Shown here: piece after piece, positions 1-9,841 of the stretch | How positions within the stretch are numbered: position 1 is the stretch's first letter | How the letters are laid out: every line of letters begins with the position of its first letter | Assembly: GCA_002394635.1 (NCBI GenBank) | Contig: DGUK01000028.1 | Coordinates: 1-21,459 of the forward strand | Direction of reading: 5' to 3' | DNA length: 21,459 nucleotides | Source: Faecalitalea sp. UBA4312 | Lineage (GTDB): Bacteria > Bacillota_I > Bacilli_A > Erysipelotrichales > Erysipelotrichaceae | Program-made: the position numbers and the translations under genes | The notes under the pieces: generated by a model | Seen by the model: the letters and a program-made list of their open reading frames with translations, nothing else | Told to the model about the DNA's origin: nothing | Database searches by the model: none

Positions 1-119
1 ACAAAGAAAAATTCTTTTTGTTTCAGAATATATTAAATAATTTAAATTATTTACTATTTTATTATAGGATAATAACGGTGCAGATAAATTTTGCTCTCTC
101 AAAATAGGTGTATGAATAT

Positions 120-150
120 AAAAGGTTAGCCATAAGATAGCTAACCTTTT
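120..150 (-). terminator. Rho-independent terminator of the yfiH-like gene
   Basis: An 11-bp perfect inverted repeat (AAAAGGTTAGC at 120-130, GCTAACCTTTT at 140-150) encloses a 9-nt loop. Because the arms begin with A and end with T, it can work in both directions. The stop codon of the minus-strand gene lies inside the stem, so the coding region runs directly into the terminator. Confidence 0.8.
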
Positions 151-899
151 ATATATGCATACGTAAAATGTTCACCAACTTTTTCCTTTTCGTTACGATA
201 AGAGAAACAATCATTTCTTTCCTTTTTTGTGTCCAATGTGCTTGGTGTGATTTGTGTGATGCCCAGCTTTCTTAACATCTTTATATTGAGGCCCTGATTA
301 TCGATATACGCTTTCTCATCTGGCATATAACGAATACAGCCTTCAATATCCACATGATGCTCAAGCAGCTGCTGGACAACTTCCATGCCAACCTCCAGTG
401 AATCGAATAATATGCTCGGGCTGAAGAAAGCCAGTGTTCGCTCCGGATGAAGAAGGCCTTCATCGATGAGCTGCCGGGCACATTTCTCGGTAATGGATTG
501 TACCGTTCCTTTCCAGCCGGAATGGATCGTAGCAATGCACGGGGTGCTTGGATCCACCAAAAGGATCCCACAGCAATCGGCGGTAAAGACCCCAATCAAG
601 ATATCCGGCTCAGTCGTATAGAGGGCATCTACGTTCATAATGCTTGTATTTTTATCCACAGAGCCTCTTCCTTTGTCTTTGTTTGTTATCCTATATATAT
701 TAGCAGTATGCTTTTGCCAGGGCAGGGCCCAGTTTTCCAAAGGCAGTGTTACCGCTTCTAAAGCCTTTCGATTCTGCATTACAGCCTGTGGATCCTGGCA
801 AACGTGCAAAGCCATGTTGTTGGATTCCGGACAGGACAGATCTTTTAATGTGACCGCACCAAATATTCGGTCTGTATGTATCAGTTCAAGTTGTTTCAT
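141..899 (-). CDS. YfiH/PgeF family protein (LACC1-type purine nucleoside phosphorylase / polyphenol oxidase)
   Basis: This 252-residue cytosolic protein has the three family signatures in order: QKHTANIY with His64, TADCCGILLVDP with Cys109 and IHSGWKGT with His126. His/Cys/His at these places form the zinc site in the family. A late CFSYRNE motif near the C terminus also fits. Proteins of this family have been reported as purine nucleoside phosphorylases/adenosine deaminases, as laccase-like oxidases, and as editing enzymes for cell-wall precursors (PgeF); the sequence alone does not choose between these. Residues that vary from the common form are Thr65 after the first His and Ser127 in place of the usual Ala of HAGW. 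The gene is divergent from hrcA. A weak possible -10 (TAAAAT) lies just upstream of the ATG on the minus strand. It ends in its own terminator and appears to be a single-gene unit. Confidence 0.88.
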   Translation of the reverse strand: MKQLELIHTDRIFGAVTLKDLSCPESNNMALHVCQDPQAVMQNRKALEAVTLPLENWALPWQKHTANIYRITNKDKGRGSVDKNTSIMNVDALYTTEPDILIGVFTADCCGILLVDPSTPCIATIHSGWKGTVQSITEKCARQLIDEGLLHPERTLAFFSPSILFDSLEVGMEVVQQLLEHHVDIEGCIRYMPDEKAYIDNQGLNIKMLRKLGITQITPSTLDTKKERNDCFSYRNEKEKVGEHFTYAYIKG

Positions 900-956
900 A
901 GTCCTATTTTACCTGAGAACATGATTTTGGTCTATGACTAAAAAAGAAGAAGAAGT

Positions 957-983
957 TTAGCACTTTTTAGTTGACGGTGCTAA
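957..983 (+). promoter_or_regulatory. CIRCE operator 1 (HrcA binding site)
   Basis: TTAGCACTT (957-965), nine bases, then CGGTGCTAA (975-983). This matches the CIRCE consensus TTAGCACTC-N9-GAGTGCTAA at 8 of 9 positions in the left arm and 7 of 9 in the right, with the exact 9-base spacer. It overlaps the -35 box of the hrcA promoter, where bound HrcA would block RNA polymerase. Confidence 0.9.
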
Positions 984-998
984 TTTTTGTGATATACT
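971..998 (+). promoter_or_regulatory. Sigma-A promoter of the hrcA-grpE-dnaK-dnaJ operon
   Basis: The -35 box TTGACG (971-976) and the -10 box TATACT (993-998) are separated by 16 bases. The -35 lies inside CIRCE 1 and the expected start of transcription (about 1005) lies inside CIRCE 2. This is the usual arrangement for HrcA-repressed heat-shock operons. Confidence 0.82.
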
Positions 999-999
999 G

Positions 1000-1026
1000 T
1001 TAGCAGACAAAGAATAAGAGTGCTAG
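1000..1026 (+). promoter_or_regulatory. CIRCE operator 2 (HrcA binding site)
   Basis: TTAGCAGAC (1000-1008), nine bases, then GAGTGCTAG (1018-1026). The right arm matches the CIRCE consensus at 8 of 9 positions and the left arm at 7 of 9, again with the exact 9-base spacer. It begins just after the -10 box and ends directly before the Shine-Dalgarno sequence of hrcA. Its start is 43 bases from that of CIRCE 1, about four helical turns, so the two sites share a face of the DNA. Confidence 0.85.
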
Positions 1027-1041
1027 AAAGGAGCCATGTTT

Positions 1042-2065
1042 ATGGAACTGACACAGCGGCAAAAAGCGATATTTAAAACAGTTGTTGAAGAGTTCACTCG
1101 TTGTGCGGAACCAATCGGATCAAAGACGTTGATGCAGATCTTGGATTTTCAGGTATCATCGGCAACGATTCGAAATGAGATGGCAGCCTTGGAGAAGATG
1201 GGTCTTTTGGAGAAGACACATACTTCCAGCGGTCGAATTCCGAGTCAAAAAGGATATCGATATTACGTAGCGAATTTAATGGTGACAGATATGGATCTGC
1301 CAACAAAACATTCTCTGCAGCAGGTTTTCTCGGAACGACATTTTTCACTGGATGAAGTGGTTCAGAAAAGCTGTGATATCTTAAGCGATATGACCAATTT
1401 AACCAGTATTGTACTAGGGCCAAGCGGTGCGCAGCAGACATTGCAGAATGTCCAGCTGATTCCGATTAATACACGAAGTGCAGTGGCAATTATCGTCACA
1501 AGCACCGGTCATATTGAAAATAAGATTTTTCAGTTTGGAGAAGATGTACCGGTCCGGGATCTGAAGACATGCTGTGATTTGATGAATGAGCAGCTGGCAG
1601 GTACACCGATTTCCGAAGTCATCCATAAGATGGATGAGATCCGGCCTTTAATGACGGCGAAGATCGTACGCTCTGAAGTCTTATTTGAGGCTTTTGTGAC
1701 AGCGTTTATGAAATTCGCAACAGAGAAGGTGGCCGTTTCCGGACGAAGCAATATGTTGTATCATCCGGAGTTCAGTGATATCTCCAAGCTGAAACAGCTG
1801 ATGAAGATTCTGGAAAACGGCGATCTATTCCAAAAATGGACAGATCAGGAAGGAAATGTAGCTATCCATATCGGATCCCGCAATGAACTTCTTCAAATTG
1901 GGGATGTATCAGTACTATCTACACGTTTCCATTATAAAAACGATGAAGAAGGCCAGTTAATGGTCATCGGACCGAATCGTATGCAATATTCAAAGGTTGT
2001 TGCATTAATGGATACGATGTCGGATGTCATTGAAGAAGTATTCTCAGATGAAGGGGGGAACAAGA

Positions 2066-2073
<8 letters not shown>
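1042..2073 (+). CDS. hrcA: Heat-inducible transcription repressor HrcA
   Basis: HrcA represses class I heat-shock genes by binding CIRCE; GroEL is known to modulate it. The protein is about 343 residues, normal for the family. The N-terminal winged helix (about residues 1-75) starts ELTQRQKAIFKTVVEEF and carries the recognition region VSSATIRNEMAALEKMGLLEKTHTSSGRIPS. A GAF-like and inserted dimerization region follow. An in-frame ATG at 1036 adds two residues. I chose 1042 because AAAGGAG (1027-1033) stands 8 bases before it and only 2 before 1036, and because HrcA usually starts at this point. It is first in the operon, so it controls its own expression through the two CIRCE sites upstream. 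Its stop overlaps the grpE start by 8 bases. Confidence 0.96.
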
Positions 2074-4460
<2,387 letters not shown>

Positions 4461-4465
4461 GTAAG

Positions 4466-4492
4466 TAGAGTTCCGGTATGTCCGGGACTCTA
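4466..4492 (+). other. Intergenic hairpin between dnaK and dnaJ
   Basis: TAGAGTTCCGG (4466-4476), a 5-base loop, then CCGGGACTCTA (4482-4492) form an 11-bp stem with one G-U pair. No uninterrupted T run follows (TTCTAATTG), so it is a poor terminator. It could be a partial attenuator or an RNA processing/stability element that keeps DnaJ below DnaK. The role is inferred. Confidence 0.6.
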
Positions 4493-4515
4493 TTCTAATT
4501 GAAGGAGGGGCTTTC

Positions 4516-5634
4516 ATGGCAGATGAAAAAAGAGATTATTATGAGGTGCTGGGAGTTTCCAAAAGTGCGACACCGGATGAAATAAAGAAAGCATACCGTA
4601 AGCTGGCTATGAAGTACCATCCGGATGTGAATAAGGATCCCGGTGCAGAAGATAAATTTAAAGAAATCAATGAAGCTTATGAAGTATTAAGCGATGAACA
4701 AAAACGGCAGACCTATGACCAATTCGGCCATGCCGGAATCGATGGAAACTTCGGCCAAGGTGGATTCTCACAGGGATTCTCCAACTTCAGCGATCTGGAC
4801 GATATTTTCGGCTCTTTCTTTGGCGGTGGATTTGGCAGTTTCGGATCCTCAAGACGGGCTGCAAATCAACCTCGTCAGGGAAATGACCGTGTCATGCAGA
4901 TGCGGATCGACTTCATGGATGCGATTTTCGGAAAGACGGAAACAATTACACTGGAAGTTGACGAACAATGTAAGCACTGTAACGGAACCGGCGCCGAAAC
5001 ACCTTCCGATGTGACAACATGTCCGACTTGTCATGGTACTGGCTATGTGATGACGCAGCAGCGTAGCCCGTTTGGTGTCATTCAGCAGCAGTCGGTTTGT
5101 CCGGATTGTCGTGGTACAGGTAAGAAGATTACCCGAACATGCCACCAGTGTAACGGCCGAGGCTATGAGCATCGCCGTGTAAAACTGGATGTCAAGATTC
5201 CACAGGGAATCCAGTCCGGTCAGCAGATCCGTATTGCCGGAAAGGGAGAACGTGGTGTCAACGGAGGTCCGAACGGAGATCTGTATATTGAGATTACGGT
5301 AAAACCACATTCCACATTTACTCGTCAGGGAGACGATATCTATATCAGTGTACCGGTCAGTGCCATTGATGCAACAATCGGCACAACGATCCAGGTGCCG
5401 ACTGTATACGGAGATGTGGAGCTGAAGATTCCGGAAGGTACGCAGCCGAACACGAAATTCCGTTTAAAGGGAAAAGGCGTAAAGAACCGACGAGGCTACC
5501 AAGGTGATGAATATGTGGAAGTACAGGTAGAGATTCCGAAACGTGTATCGAAAAAGGATCGCGAACTGTATGAAAAACTAAGAAATTCACAGTCAGACAG
5601 CCCGTTTGAACGATTTAAAAATGCATTTAAATAA
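4516..5634 (+). CDS. dnaJ: Chaperone protein DnaJ (Hsp40)
   Basis: DnaJ delivers substrates to DnaK and stimulates its ATPase. The 372-residue protein is a complete type I Hsp40. The J domain (about 1-70) has the essential HPD in [10 protein letters not shown] Gly/Phe-rich linker (about 75-115) includes GQGGFSQGF and [10 protein letters not shown]. Four zinc-finger repeats follow in the CxxCxGxG pattern: [24 protein letters not shown] and CHQCNGRG. The C-terminal substrate domains follow. The start ATG is preceded by GAAGGAGGGG (4501-4510). It is the last gene of the operon and is followed 8 bases later by a terminator. Confidence 0.98.
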   Translation: MADEKRDYYEVLGVSKSATPDEIKKAYRKLAMKYHPDVNKDPGAEDKFKEINEAYEVLSDEQKRQTYDQFGHAGIDGNFGQGGFSQGFSNFSDLDDIFGSFFGGGFGSFGSSRRAANQPRQGNDRVMQMRIDFMDAIFGKTETITLEVDEQCKHCNGTGAETPSDVTTCPTCHGTGYVMTQQRSPFGVIQQQSVCPDCRGTGKKITRTCHQCNGRGYEHRRVKLDVKIPQGIQSGQQIRIAGKGERGVNGGPNGDLYIEITVKPHSTFTRQGDDIYISVPVSAIDATIGTTIQVPTVYGDVELKIPEGTQPNTKFRLKGKGVKNRRGYQGDEYVEVQVEIPKRVSKKDRELYEKLRNSQSDSPFERFKNAFK

Positions 5635-5642
5635 AACAATTA

Positions 5643-5679
5643 AGTCTCTTGTTGAAAAAACTCAACAAGGGGCTTTTTT
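5643..5679 (+). terminator. Rho-independent terminator of the hrcA-dnaJ operon
   Basis: AGTCTCTTGTTGA (5643-5655) pairs with TCAACAAGGGGCT (5662-5674) over 13 bp, including two G-U pairs, around a 6-base A-rich loop. A run of six T (5674-5679) follows. Confidence 0.92.
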
Positions 5680-5697
5680 CTTGGGCGTGATTATTCG

Positions 5698-5726
5698 TTG
5701 AAAAACAGAAAGGTTCGATTTAATAT
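5698..5726 (+). promoter_or_regulatory. Candidate sigma-A promoter of the protein kinase gene
   Basis: TTGAAA (5698-5703) and TAATAT (5721-5726) are separated by 17 bases. The predicted leader is about 90 bases. The -10 box sits within a 12-bp AT palindrome (TTTAATATTAAA, 5719-5730), which may be chance in AT-rich DNA. Confidence 0.6.
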
Positions 5727-5822
5727 TAAATATATTTCCATAATACATTGGGTCTGTACCATACTTCAGATGGGTTTGGTCAGGTTGATTAGTAAAAACA
5801 GATAAATAAGTGAGGGATTCCT

Positions 5823-7535
5823 ATGTATGAAGAAATACAGTGTTGCTGGCCTGAATGGAAGATTGTCGGGAAGCTGGGAGAAGGATCATTTGGCGAAGTA
5901 TATAAAATAAAGAAAGAGGATAGTGGACATGTCTACTATAACGCATTGAAGATCATTCATATTCCCAAAAGAAAAAGGGATGAAACAACGATTTCAGAAA
6001 ATGATGACATACAAGATCTAGATGCCTATTATCATAACCAGGTAGAACAGGTATTTCACGAGATTGACACGATGTATGTTCTTGGTTCGGATACTCATAT
6101 CGTCGGATACCGGGATCATGAAAAAGTGAAAAGGAAAGATGGACCGGGATACGATATTTTTATTCGGATGGAATTGTTGACTCCTTTGGAATCGTATTGT
6201 GCATCCCATACTATGAGCCAGAAGGAGATCCTTAAGCTTGGTATTGATATTTGTAAGGCTTTGGAAAAATGTGCAGCAAAGAATATACTGCACAGGGATA
6301 TCAAGCCTTCCAATATCTTTGTATCCGATACTGGTGATTTTAAACTGGGCGATTTCGGTATTGCACATAGGTTGTCTAGCCACAACAGTGAGACTTTCGG
6401 TACTATTGCAGGCACATTCAATTACATGGCACCGGAAGTGTTTAAACGTCAAATATATGATCATAGGGCAGATATCTATTCATTGGGTCTGGTTCTGTAT
6501 AAGTTGTTGGACGGCGAATTGCCCTTTTATCCAAAAGAATTCAGCACTTATGAGGATATAGAGAAGGCAAGGGCAAAGAGAATGCAAGGAGAACCGGTTC
6601 CGGCAATGGAAGGGATATCCGAAGAATTAAATCAGATCATTCGGAAAGCCTGTAGTTATGAACCGAAGAGCAGGTATCAGAGTGCGGAAGAATTCCGAAA
6701 AGCTTTGCAATCGAATTCGGACAATGGCACATATTGCCACGTTGTTTTCCAAAAAGAAAATGGAGAGCTGATTGCCGAACAGATCATTCAACGAGGCAGT
6801 CCAGTGATTGCACCGACACCGGATGATCCATCTTTTTCCGGATGGAAGCCGAAGATTCCGGCAAATATCTATGTCGATCAGGTATTTACCGCTCTCTATC
6901 ATCAAAGATCGAAGACATATCAGGCTGAAGGCCTTGTCGAAAAATGGGTATGTTCTCATTGTGGAGCTTCCAATTTCAAAGAGAATAGTGTCTGCCAATG
7001 GTGTGGTACCAGTCGTTTCCAAACAAAAAAGATAGACAAGAGCGTGATTGCAGCCATTGTTGTCATGGTAATCAGCATGGGAATGATCGGAGTCTTTCTT
7101 TTGAGCCAGAATATAGGAATGGGTGAATACTATGTGACCGGCTGCGATGCCGGACTGACAGTATACAAAAAGAGCGATACCAACAGCCCGGTAATTGATC
7201 ATTTACAGAACAAGGAGAAAGTCGAAGTGCTTTCAGATACAGATCCTGTATATTGGAAGATCAAAACGGAGGATGGAAAGACAAAAGGGTATGTGGATCA
7301 TCGTTATCTGACGGAAGATCCGGATAGTGTTTTGGCATCAGAAACGATCATCGTTCAATCAAATAAGACAATATTGGTCTTTGGAAGTATGGAGGATCTG
7401 AAAAATCCAATTGCGTTCATCAATACAGGAGACACTGTACAGATCATCTCCTATGAAGAATCCGGCTATGTTTATGTATATGTAGAGGGGCAGGATGTAT
7501 TCGGATATGTGGATCAAAGTGACTTAAATGAATAA
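5823..7535 (+). CDS. Membrane Ser/Thr protein kinase with zinc ribbon and SH3-like C-terminal region
   Basis: The 570-residue protein has a Hanks-type kinase domain at about residues 12-310. Visible are the glycine loop GEGSFGEV (19-26), the ATP lysine Lys43 in ALKII, the catalytic loop HRDIKPSN with Asp159, the DFG motif with Asp177 and the APE motif at 203-205, so it should be active. A four-cysteine zinc ribbon follows (Cys377, Cys380, Cys391, Cys394; CxxC-N10-CxxC). One membrane segment spans about 408-430. The outer part (about 436-570) looks like two SH3-like repeats, each ending in a GYVD motif. The topology is kinase inside, SH3-like part outside. Known Firmicutes kinases of the PrkC/StkP type carry PASTA repeats instead. 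The gene stands alone between two terminators with no PP2C-type phosphatase beside it. Start ATG has GAGGG seven bases upstream. The substrate is unknown. Confidence 0.92.
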   Translation: MYEEIQCCWPEWKIVGKLGEGSFGEVYKIKKEDSGHVYYNALKIIHIPKRKRDETTISENDDIQDLDAYYHNQVEQVFHEIDTMYVLGSDTHIVGYRDHEKVKRKDGPGYDIFIRMELLTPLESYCASHTMSQKEILKLGIDICKALEKCAAKNILHRDIKPSNIFVSDTGDFKLGDFGIAHRLSSHNSETFGTIAGTFNYMAPEVFKRQIYDHRADIYSLGLVLYKLLDGELPFYPKEFSTYEDIEKARAKRMQGEPVPAMEGISEELNQIIRKACSYEPKSRYQSAEEFRKALQSNSDNGTYCHVVFQKENGELIAEQIIQRGSPVIAPTPDDPSFSGWKPKIPANIYVDQVFTALYHQRSKTYQAEGLVEKWVCSHCGASNFKENSVCQWCGTSRFQTKKIDKSVIAAIVVMVISMGMIGVFLLSQNIGMGEYYVTGCDAGLTVYKKSDTNSPVIDHLQNKEKVEVLSDTDPVYWKIKTEDGKTKGYVDHRYLTEDPDSVLASETIIVQSNKTILVFGSMEDLKNPIAFINTGDTVQIISYEESGYVYVYVEGQDVFGYVDQSDLNE

Positions 7536-7585
7536 AAGAATAATTATAAAAGGTGTTTTGAAGGAATAATAGTCTGTTTAGATAG

Positions 7586-7615
7586 AAAAGGTGATGAAAA
7601 TAGTCACCTTTTTTT
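7586..7615 (+). terminator. Rho-independent terminator after the kinase gene
   Basis: AAAAGGTGA (7586-7594), a 9-base loop, then TCACCTTTT (7604-7612) form a 9-bp stem that runs into a stretch of T up to 7614. Confidence 0.88.
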
Positions 7616-7626
7616 CGTAATTGCGT

Positions 7627-7632
7627 TATAAT
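7627..7632 (+). promoter_or_regulatory. Possible -10 box for metA
   Basis: A perfect TATAAT lies 32 bases upstream of the metA start. No good -35 box is visible at the right distance, because the preceding bases belong to the kinase terminator. No SAM riboswitch or T-box can fit in the roughly 50-base leader region. Confidence 0.4.
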
Positions 7633-7664
7633 GTTTAACACACTGTTAAGAAAGAAGTGATATT

Positions 7665-8642
7665 GTGCCTATTACTATTCCAAATGGTTTGCCCGCTAAA
7701 AATATATTGGAAGGGGAAAAGATTTTTGCGATTGAGGATTCGAGTGCGCTTCGTCAGCAGATCCGTCCACTGGATATTGTCATCCTAAATCTGATGCCGA
7801 AAAAGATTGAAACGGAAACACAGATTTTACGTCTGATCAGTAAATCACCTTTACAGGTATCCATTGATTTTATGAAAGTGCGATCCCATGAATCTAAAAA
7901 TACATCCAAGGATCATCTGGTCAAATTCTATGATTACTTTGATACGTTCAAGGATCGCTACTATGATGCCATGATCATTACCGGGGCACCAGTCGAGCAT
8001 TTGGATTTTGAGGAAGTGGATTATTGGAAGGAATTAACCGAGATCATGGAATGGTCGAAAACTCATGTATTTTCTACAATGCATATCTGTTGGGGCGCTC
8101 AGGCCGGGCTGTATTACCATTATGGTATCGAGAAACAAGGATTGCCGGAAAAGATGTTCGGGATCTTTCCTCACGAACTGTGTGACGAGTATGACTTTTT
8201 AACGAATGGATTTGATGAAATCCATAACACACCGCATTCACGTCATACATGCGTCGATGAGAAAGCATTGGCAGAAGAAAAACGTCTGGTCGTTCTTTCG
8301 CGGTCGCAAAAGACCGGCAGTAATATCATCACCACAAAGGGCTATCGGCAGATTTTTGTGTTAGGACATTTTGAATATGGCGTGGAAACATTGGCACAGG
8401 AGTACTTCCGGGATGTCAATGCCAATAAACCAATCCATATACCGGAAAACTATTTTCCGAATGACAATCCTCAAAACAGGCCGATATTAACGTGGCGTTC
8501 GCATGCAAATTTGTTGTATAGAAACTGGCTGAACTATGTATATCAGGTAACACCATATGATGTAACCAAGGTAGCCGATGTTTCATTATATCAAGGAAAT
8601 CGAGATGCCCATGGCTATGCCCAGGCATTCACAAAAGAGTAG
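7665..8642 (+). CDS. metA: Homoserine O-acyltransferase MetA, predicted acetyl-CoA specific
   Basis: MetA activates homoserine by O-acylation, the first committed step to methionine. The 325-residue protein starts PITIPNGLPAKNIL, typical of the family, and has the catalytic Cys142 in HICWGAQAG and His235/Glu237 in GHFEYG, at the same numbers as the E. coli enzyme. Residue 111 in ITGAPVEHL is Glu. In characterized MetA proteins Glu at 111 goes with acetyl-CoA and Gly with succinyl-CoA, so homoserine O-acetyltransferase (EC 2.3.1.31) activity is inferred. The start codon is GTG; no ATG lies nearby in frame, and GAAGTGAT just upstream is a modest ribosome site. The patatin-like gene begins three bases after the stop. 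The length is slightly over the usual 300-310 because of a short C-terminal tail. Confidence 0.95.
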   Translation: MPITIPNGLPAKNILEGEKIFAIEDSSALRQQIRPLDIVILNLMPKKIETETQILRLISKSPLQVSIDFMKVRSHESKNTSKDHLVKFYDYFDTFKDRYYDAMIITGAPVEHLDFEEVDYWKELTEIMEWSKTHVFSTMHICWGAQAGLYYHYGIEKQGLPEKMFGIFPHELCDEYDFLTNGFDEIHNTPHSRHTCVDEKALAEEKRLVVLSRSQKTGSNIITTKGYRQIFVLGHFEYGVETLAQEYFRDVNANKPIHIPENYFPNDNPQNRPILTWRSHANLLYRNWLNYVYQVTPYDVTKVADVSLYQGNRDAHGYAQAFTKE

Positions 8643-8645
8643 AGT

Positions 8646-9500
8646 ATGAAAAAAGGATTAGTATTGGAAGGCGGTGCCCTTCGAGGATTATTTAGCGCCG
8701 GTGTATTAGATGTCATGATGGAGCAAGGCCTTATCTTTGATGGAGCTGTCGGTGTATCCGCCGGTGCTTGTTTTGGATGTAACTATAAGTCAGAACAGAA
8801 AGGCCGGGCTTTTCGCTACAACAAACGGTTCTGCAAAGATTGGCGGTATAACAGCTATCGCTCGTTACTGCTGACTGGAGATATGTACGGAGGCAAGTTT
8901 TGTTATCACACGTTGCCAAAGAAACTGGATGTGTTTGATGTGGAAACATATCAGAACAATCCGATGCAATTCTATTGTGTGGCAACCGATGCCGTAACAG
9001 GACATGCTTTGTATCACAACTGTGCCAATGGAACCGATGAAGATCTTGAATGGATCCGGGGATCGGCTTCCATCCCCCTGTTTGCCAGACCGGTTTTCAT
9101 CGATGGTCATTACCTATATGATGGAGGCGTTTCCGACTCCATTCCGATCCGCTTTTTCCAAAAGAGCGGTTATGAGAAAAATGTAGTGGTTCTGACACAG
9201 CCTGAAACGTATCGAAAAGAGCCACAGAAACATCTGGATATTGTAAAGGTGGGTCTGCGAAAATATCCGAAAATGATAGAACGGCTGGCCAACCGCTATA
9301 AAGAGTATAACGAAACTCTGGACTATATACGACAACAGGAACAAGAAGGCGATATCCTGGTGGTCCGTCCGAAGGAAGCTTTGAATATTGCCCCGACCGA
9401 GCACGATCCAAAGGAGATAGAACGTGTTTATCAGCTGGGCCGTGAGGTTGGTCAGGAAGAGATCGAAAGGATCAAGGTGTATTTGGATGAATCGGAATAA
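8646..9500 (+). CDS. Patatin-like phospholipase family protein
   Basis: The 284-residue protein has the patatin fold signatures: an oxyanion loop GGALRG (residues 9-14), the nucleophile elbow GVSAG with Ser38, and the dyad Asp159 in YDGGVSDSIP. These form a Ser-Asp catalytic dyad, so it should be an active serine acyl hydrolase on lipids or other esters. No signal peptide or membrane segment is seen. It resembles the cytosolic YjjU-type bacterial patatins rather than secreted toxins of the ExoU type. It lies 3 bases after metA; its ribosome site is weak (AGAG in the metA stop region), which suggests coupled translation. It overlaps the next small gene by 14 bases. The physiological substrate cannot be told from sequence. 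Confidence 0.92.
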   Translation: MKKGLVLEGGALRGLFSAGVLDVMMEQGLIFDGAVGVSAGACFGCNYKSEQKGRAFRYNKRFCKDWRYNSYRSLLLTGDMYGGKFCYHTLPKKLDVFDVETYQNNPMQFYCVATDAVTGHALYHNCANGTDEDLEWIRGSASIPLFARPVFIDGHYLYDGGVSDSIPIRFFQKSGYEKNVVVLTQPETYRKEPQKHLDIVKVGLRKYPKMIERLANRYKEYNETLDYIRQQEQEGDILVVRPKEALNIAPTEHDPKEIERVYQLGREVGQEEIERIKVYLDESE

Positions 9501-9645
9501 ACTTGCGATGATCCTGTCTTTTGTGGCGGCCGGATGTTTTTTCGTATCGTATCTGGCTGGTTCAAATGTGATTCAGCTGATACTGGGTCTGGTCTGGCTG
9601 GTCATTGGTTATATACACTGGACAAATTTGAAAAATAAATCATAG
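9487..9645 (+). CDS. Small two-helix membrane protein
   Basis: A 52-residue protein starting MNRNKLAMILSF. It has two hydrophobic segments, about residues 6-24 (LAMILSFVAAGCFFVSYL) and 28-45 (VIQLILGLVWLVIGYIHW), and ends in a basic, polar tail (NLKNKS). The frame is open from 9424, but I chose ATG 9487 because AAGGTG (9474-9479) stands seven bases upstream, and the 21 residues before it lie inside the patatin gene and are basic and unlike a membrane-protein start. It overlaps the patatin gene by 14 bases and its stop codon lies in the terminator stem. The family is unknown to me. As the last gene of the metA transcript it could be a membrane partner of the patatin, which is only a guess. Confidence 0.7.
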   Translation: MNRNKLAMILSFVAAGCFFVSYLAGSNVIQLILGLVWLVIGYIHWTNLKNKS

Positions 9646-9668
9646 TCGGCAAGATGCCGGCTTTTTTT
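9644..9668 (+). terminator. Rho-independent terminator of the metA operon
   Basis: AGTCGGCA (9644-9651), a 3-base loop, then TGCCGGCT (9655-9662) form an 8-bp stem with one G-U pair, followed by T to 9668. The stem begins inside the stop codon of the small membrane protein gene. Confidence 0.88.
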
Positions 9669-9677
9669 GTAGAGAAA

Positions 9678-9710
9678 AGAAAAAACCGATACTTTTTGTA
9701 CCGGTCTTTT
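9678..9710 (-). terminator. Second terminator hairpin, probably bidirectional, for the facing minus-strand gene
   Basis: ACCGATAC (9685-9692) and GTACCGGT (9698-9705) pair with one internal mismatch around a TTTTT loop. Read on the minus strand it is followed by a run of T (complement of the A stretch 9679-9685), so it would best serve the gene that ends at 9842. On the plus strand TCTTTT follows and it could back up the metA terminator. Confidence 0.6.
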
Positions 9711-9841
9711 CAAGAAAGTTTTAAGAAAGGGAATTTGATTATGAAGCGAGCTATTTACTAAGCTCACTAGTATAATATATGAAAATAGTAGTACTTTTAT
9801 GTAGAGATAATGTGAAAATTTGTGATTATCCGACAGTTATT

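Noticed and set aside
1..119. Short AAAGAA/TTCTTT hairpin (3-17) followed by T-rich sequence, and AT-rich region up to the first gene
   Set aside because: The stem is six A/T-rich pairs and the upstream gene is outside the window, so a terminator cannot be supported. No coding frame, promoter or RNA gene is evident in this stretch.
5719..5730. Perfect palindrome TTTAATATTAAA at the kinase promoter as an operator
   Set aside because: All A/T and only 12 bp; such palindromes are expected by chance in AT-rich intergenic DNA and it coincides with the -10 box.
6627..7202. Long open frame on the minus strand inside the kinase gene (191 codons)
   Set aside because: It is antisense to a gene with clear domains, has no homology that I recognise and no ribosome site; its length follows from codon bias of the real gene.
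7616..7664. SAM riboswitch or T-box in front of metA
   Set aside because: The space between the kinase terminator and the GTG start is about 50 bases, too short for either, and no characteristic motifs are visible.
9711..9841. Tiny frame ATGAAGCGAGCTATTTAC-stop at 9741 with a GAAAGGG upstream, and TATAAT at 9771
   Set aside because: Six codons only, no match to a leader peptide for a nearby gene, no -35 for the TATAAT, and the plus strand has no gene downstream for over 600 bases.
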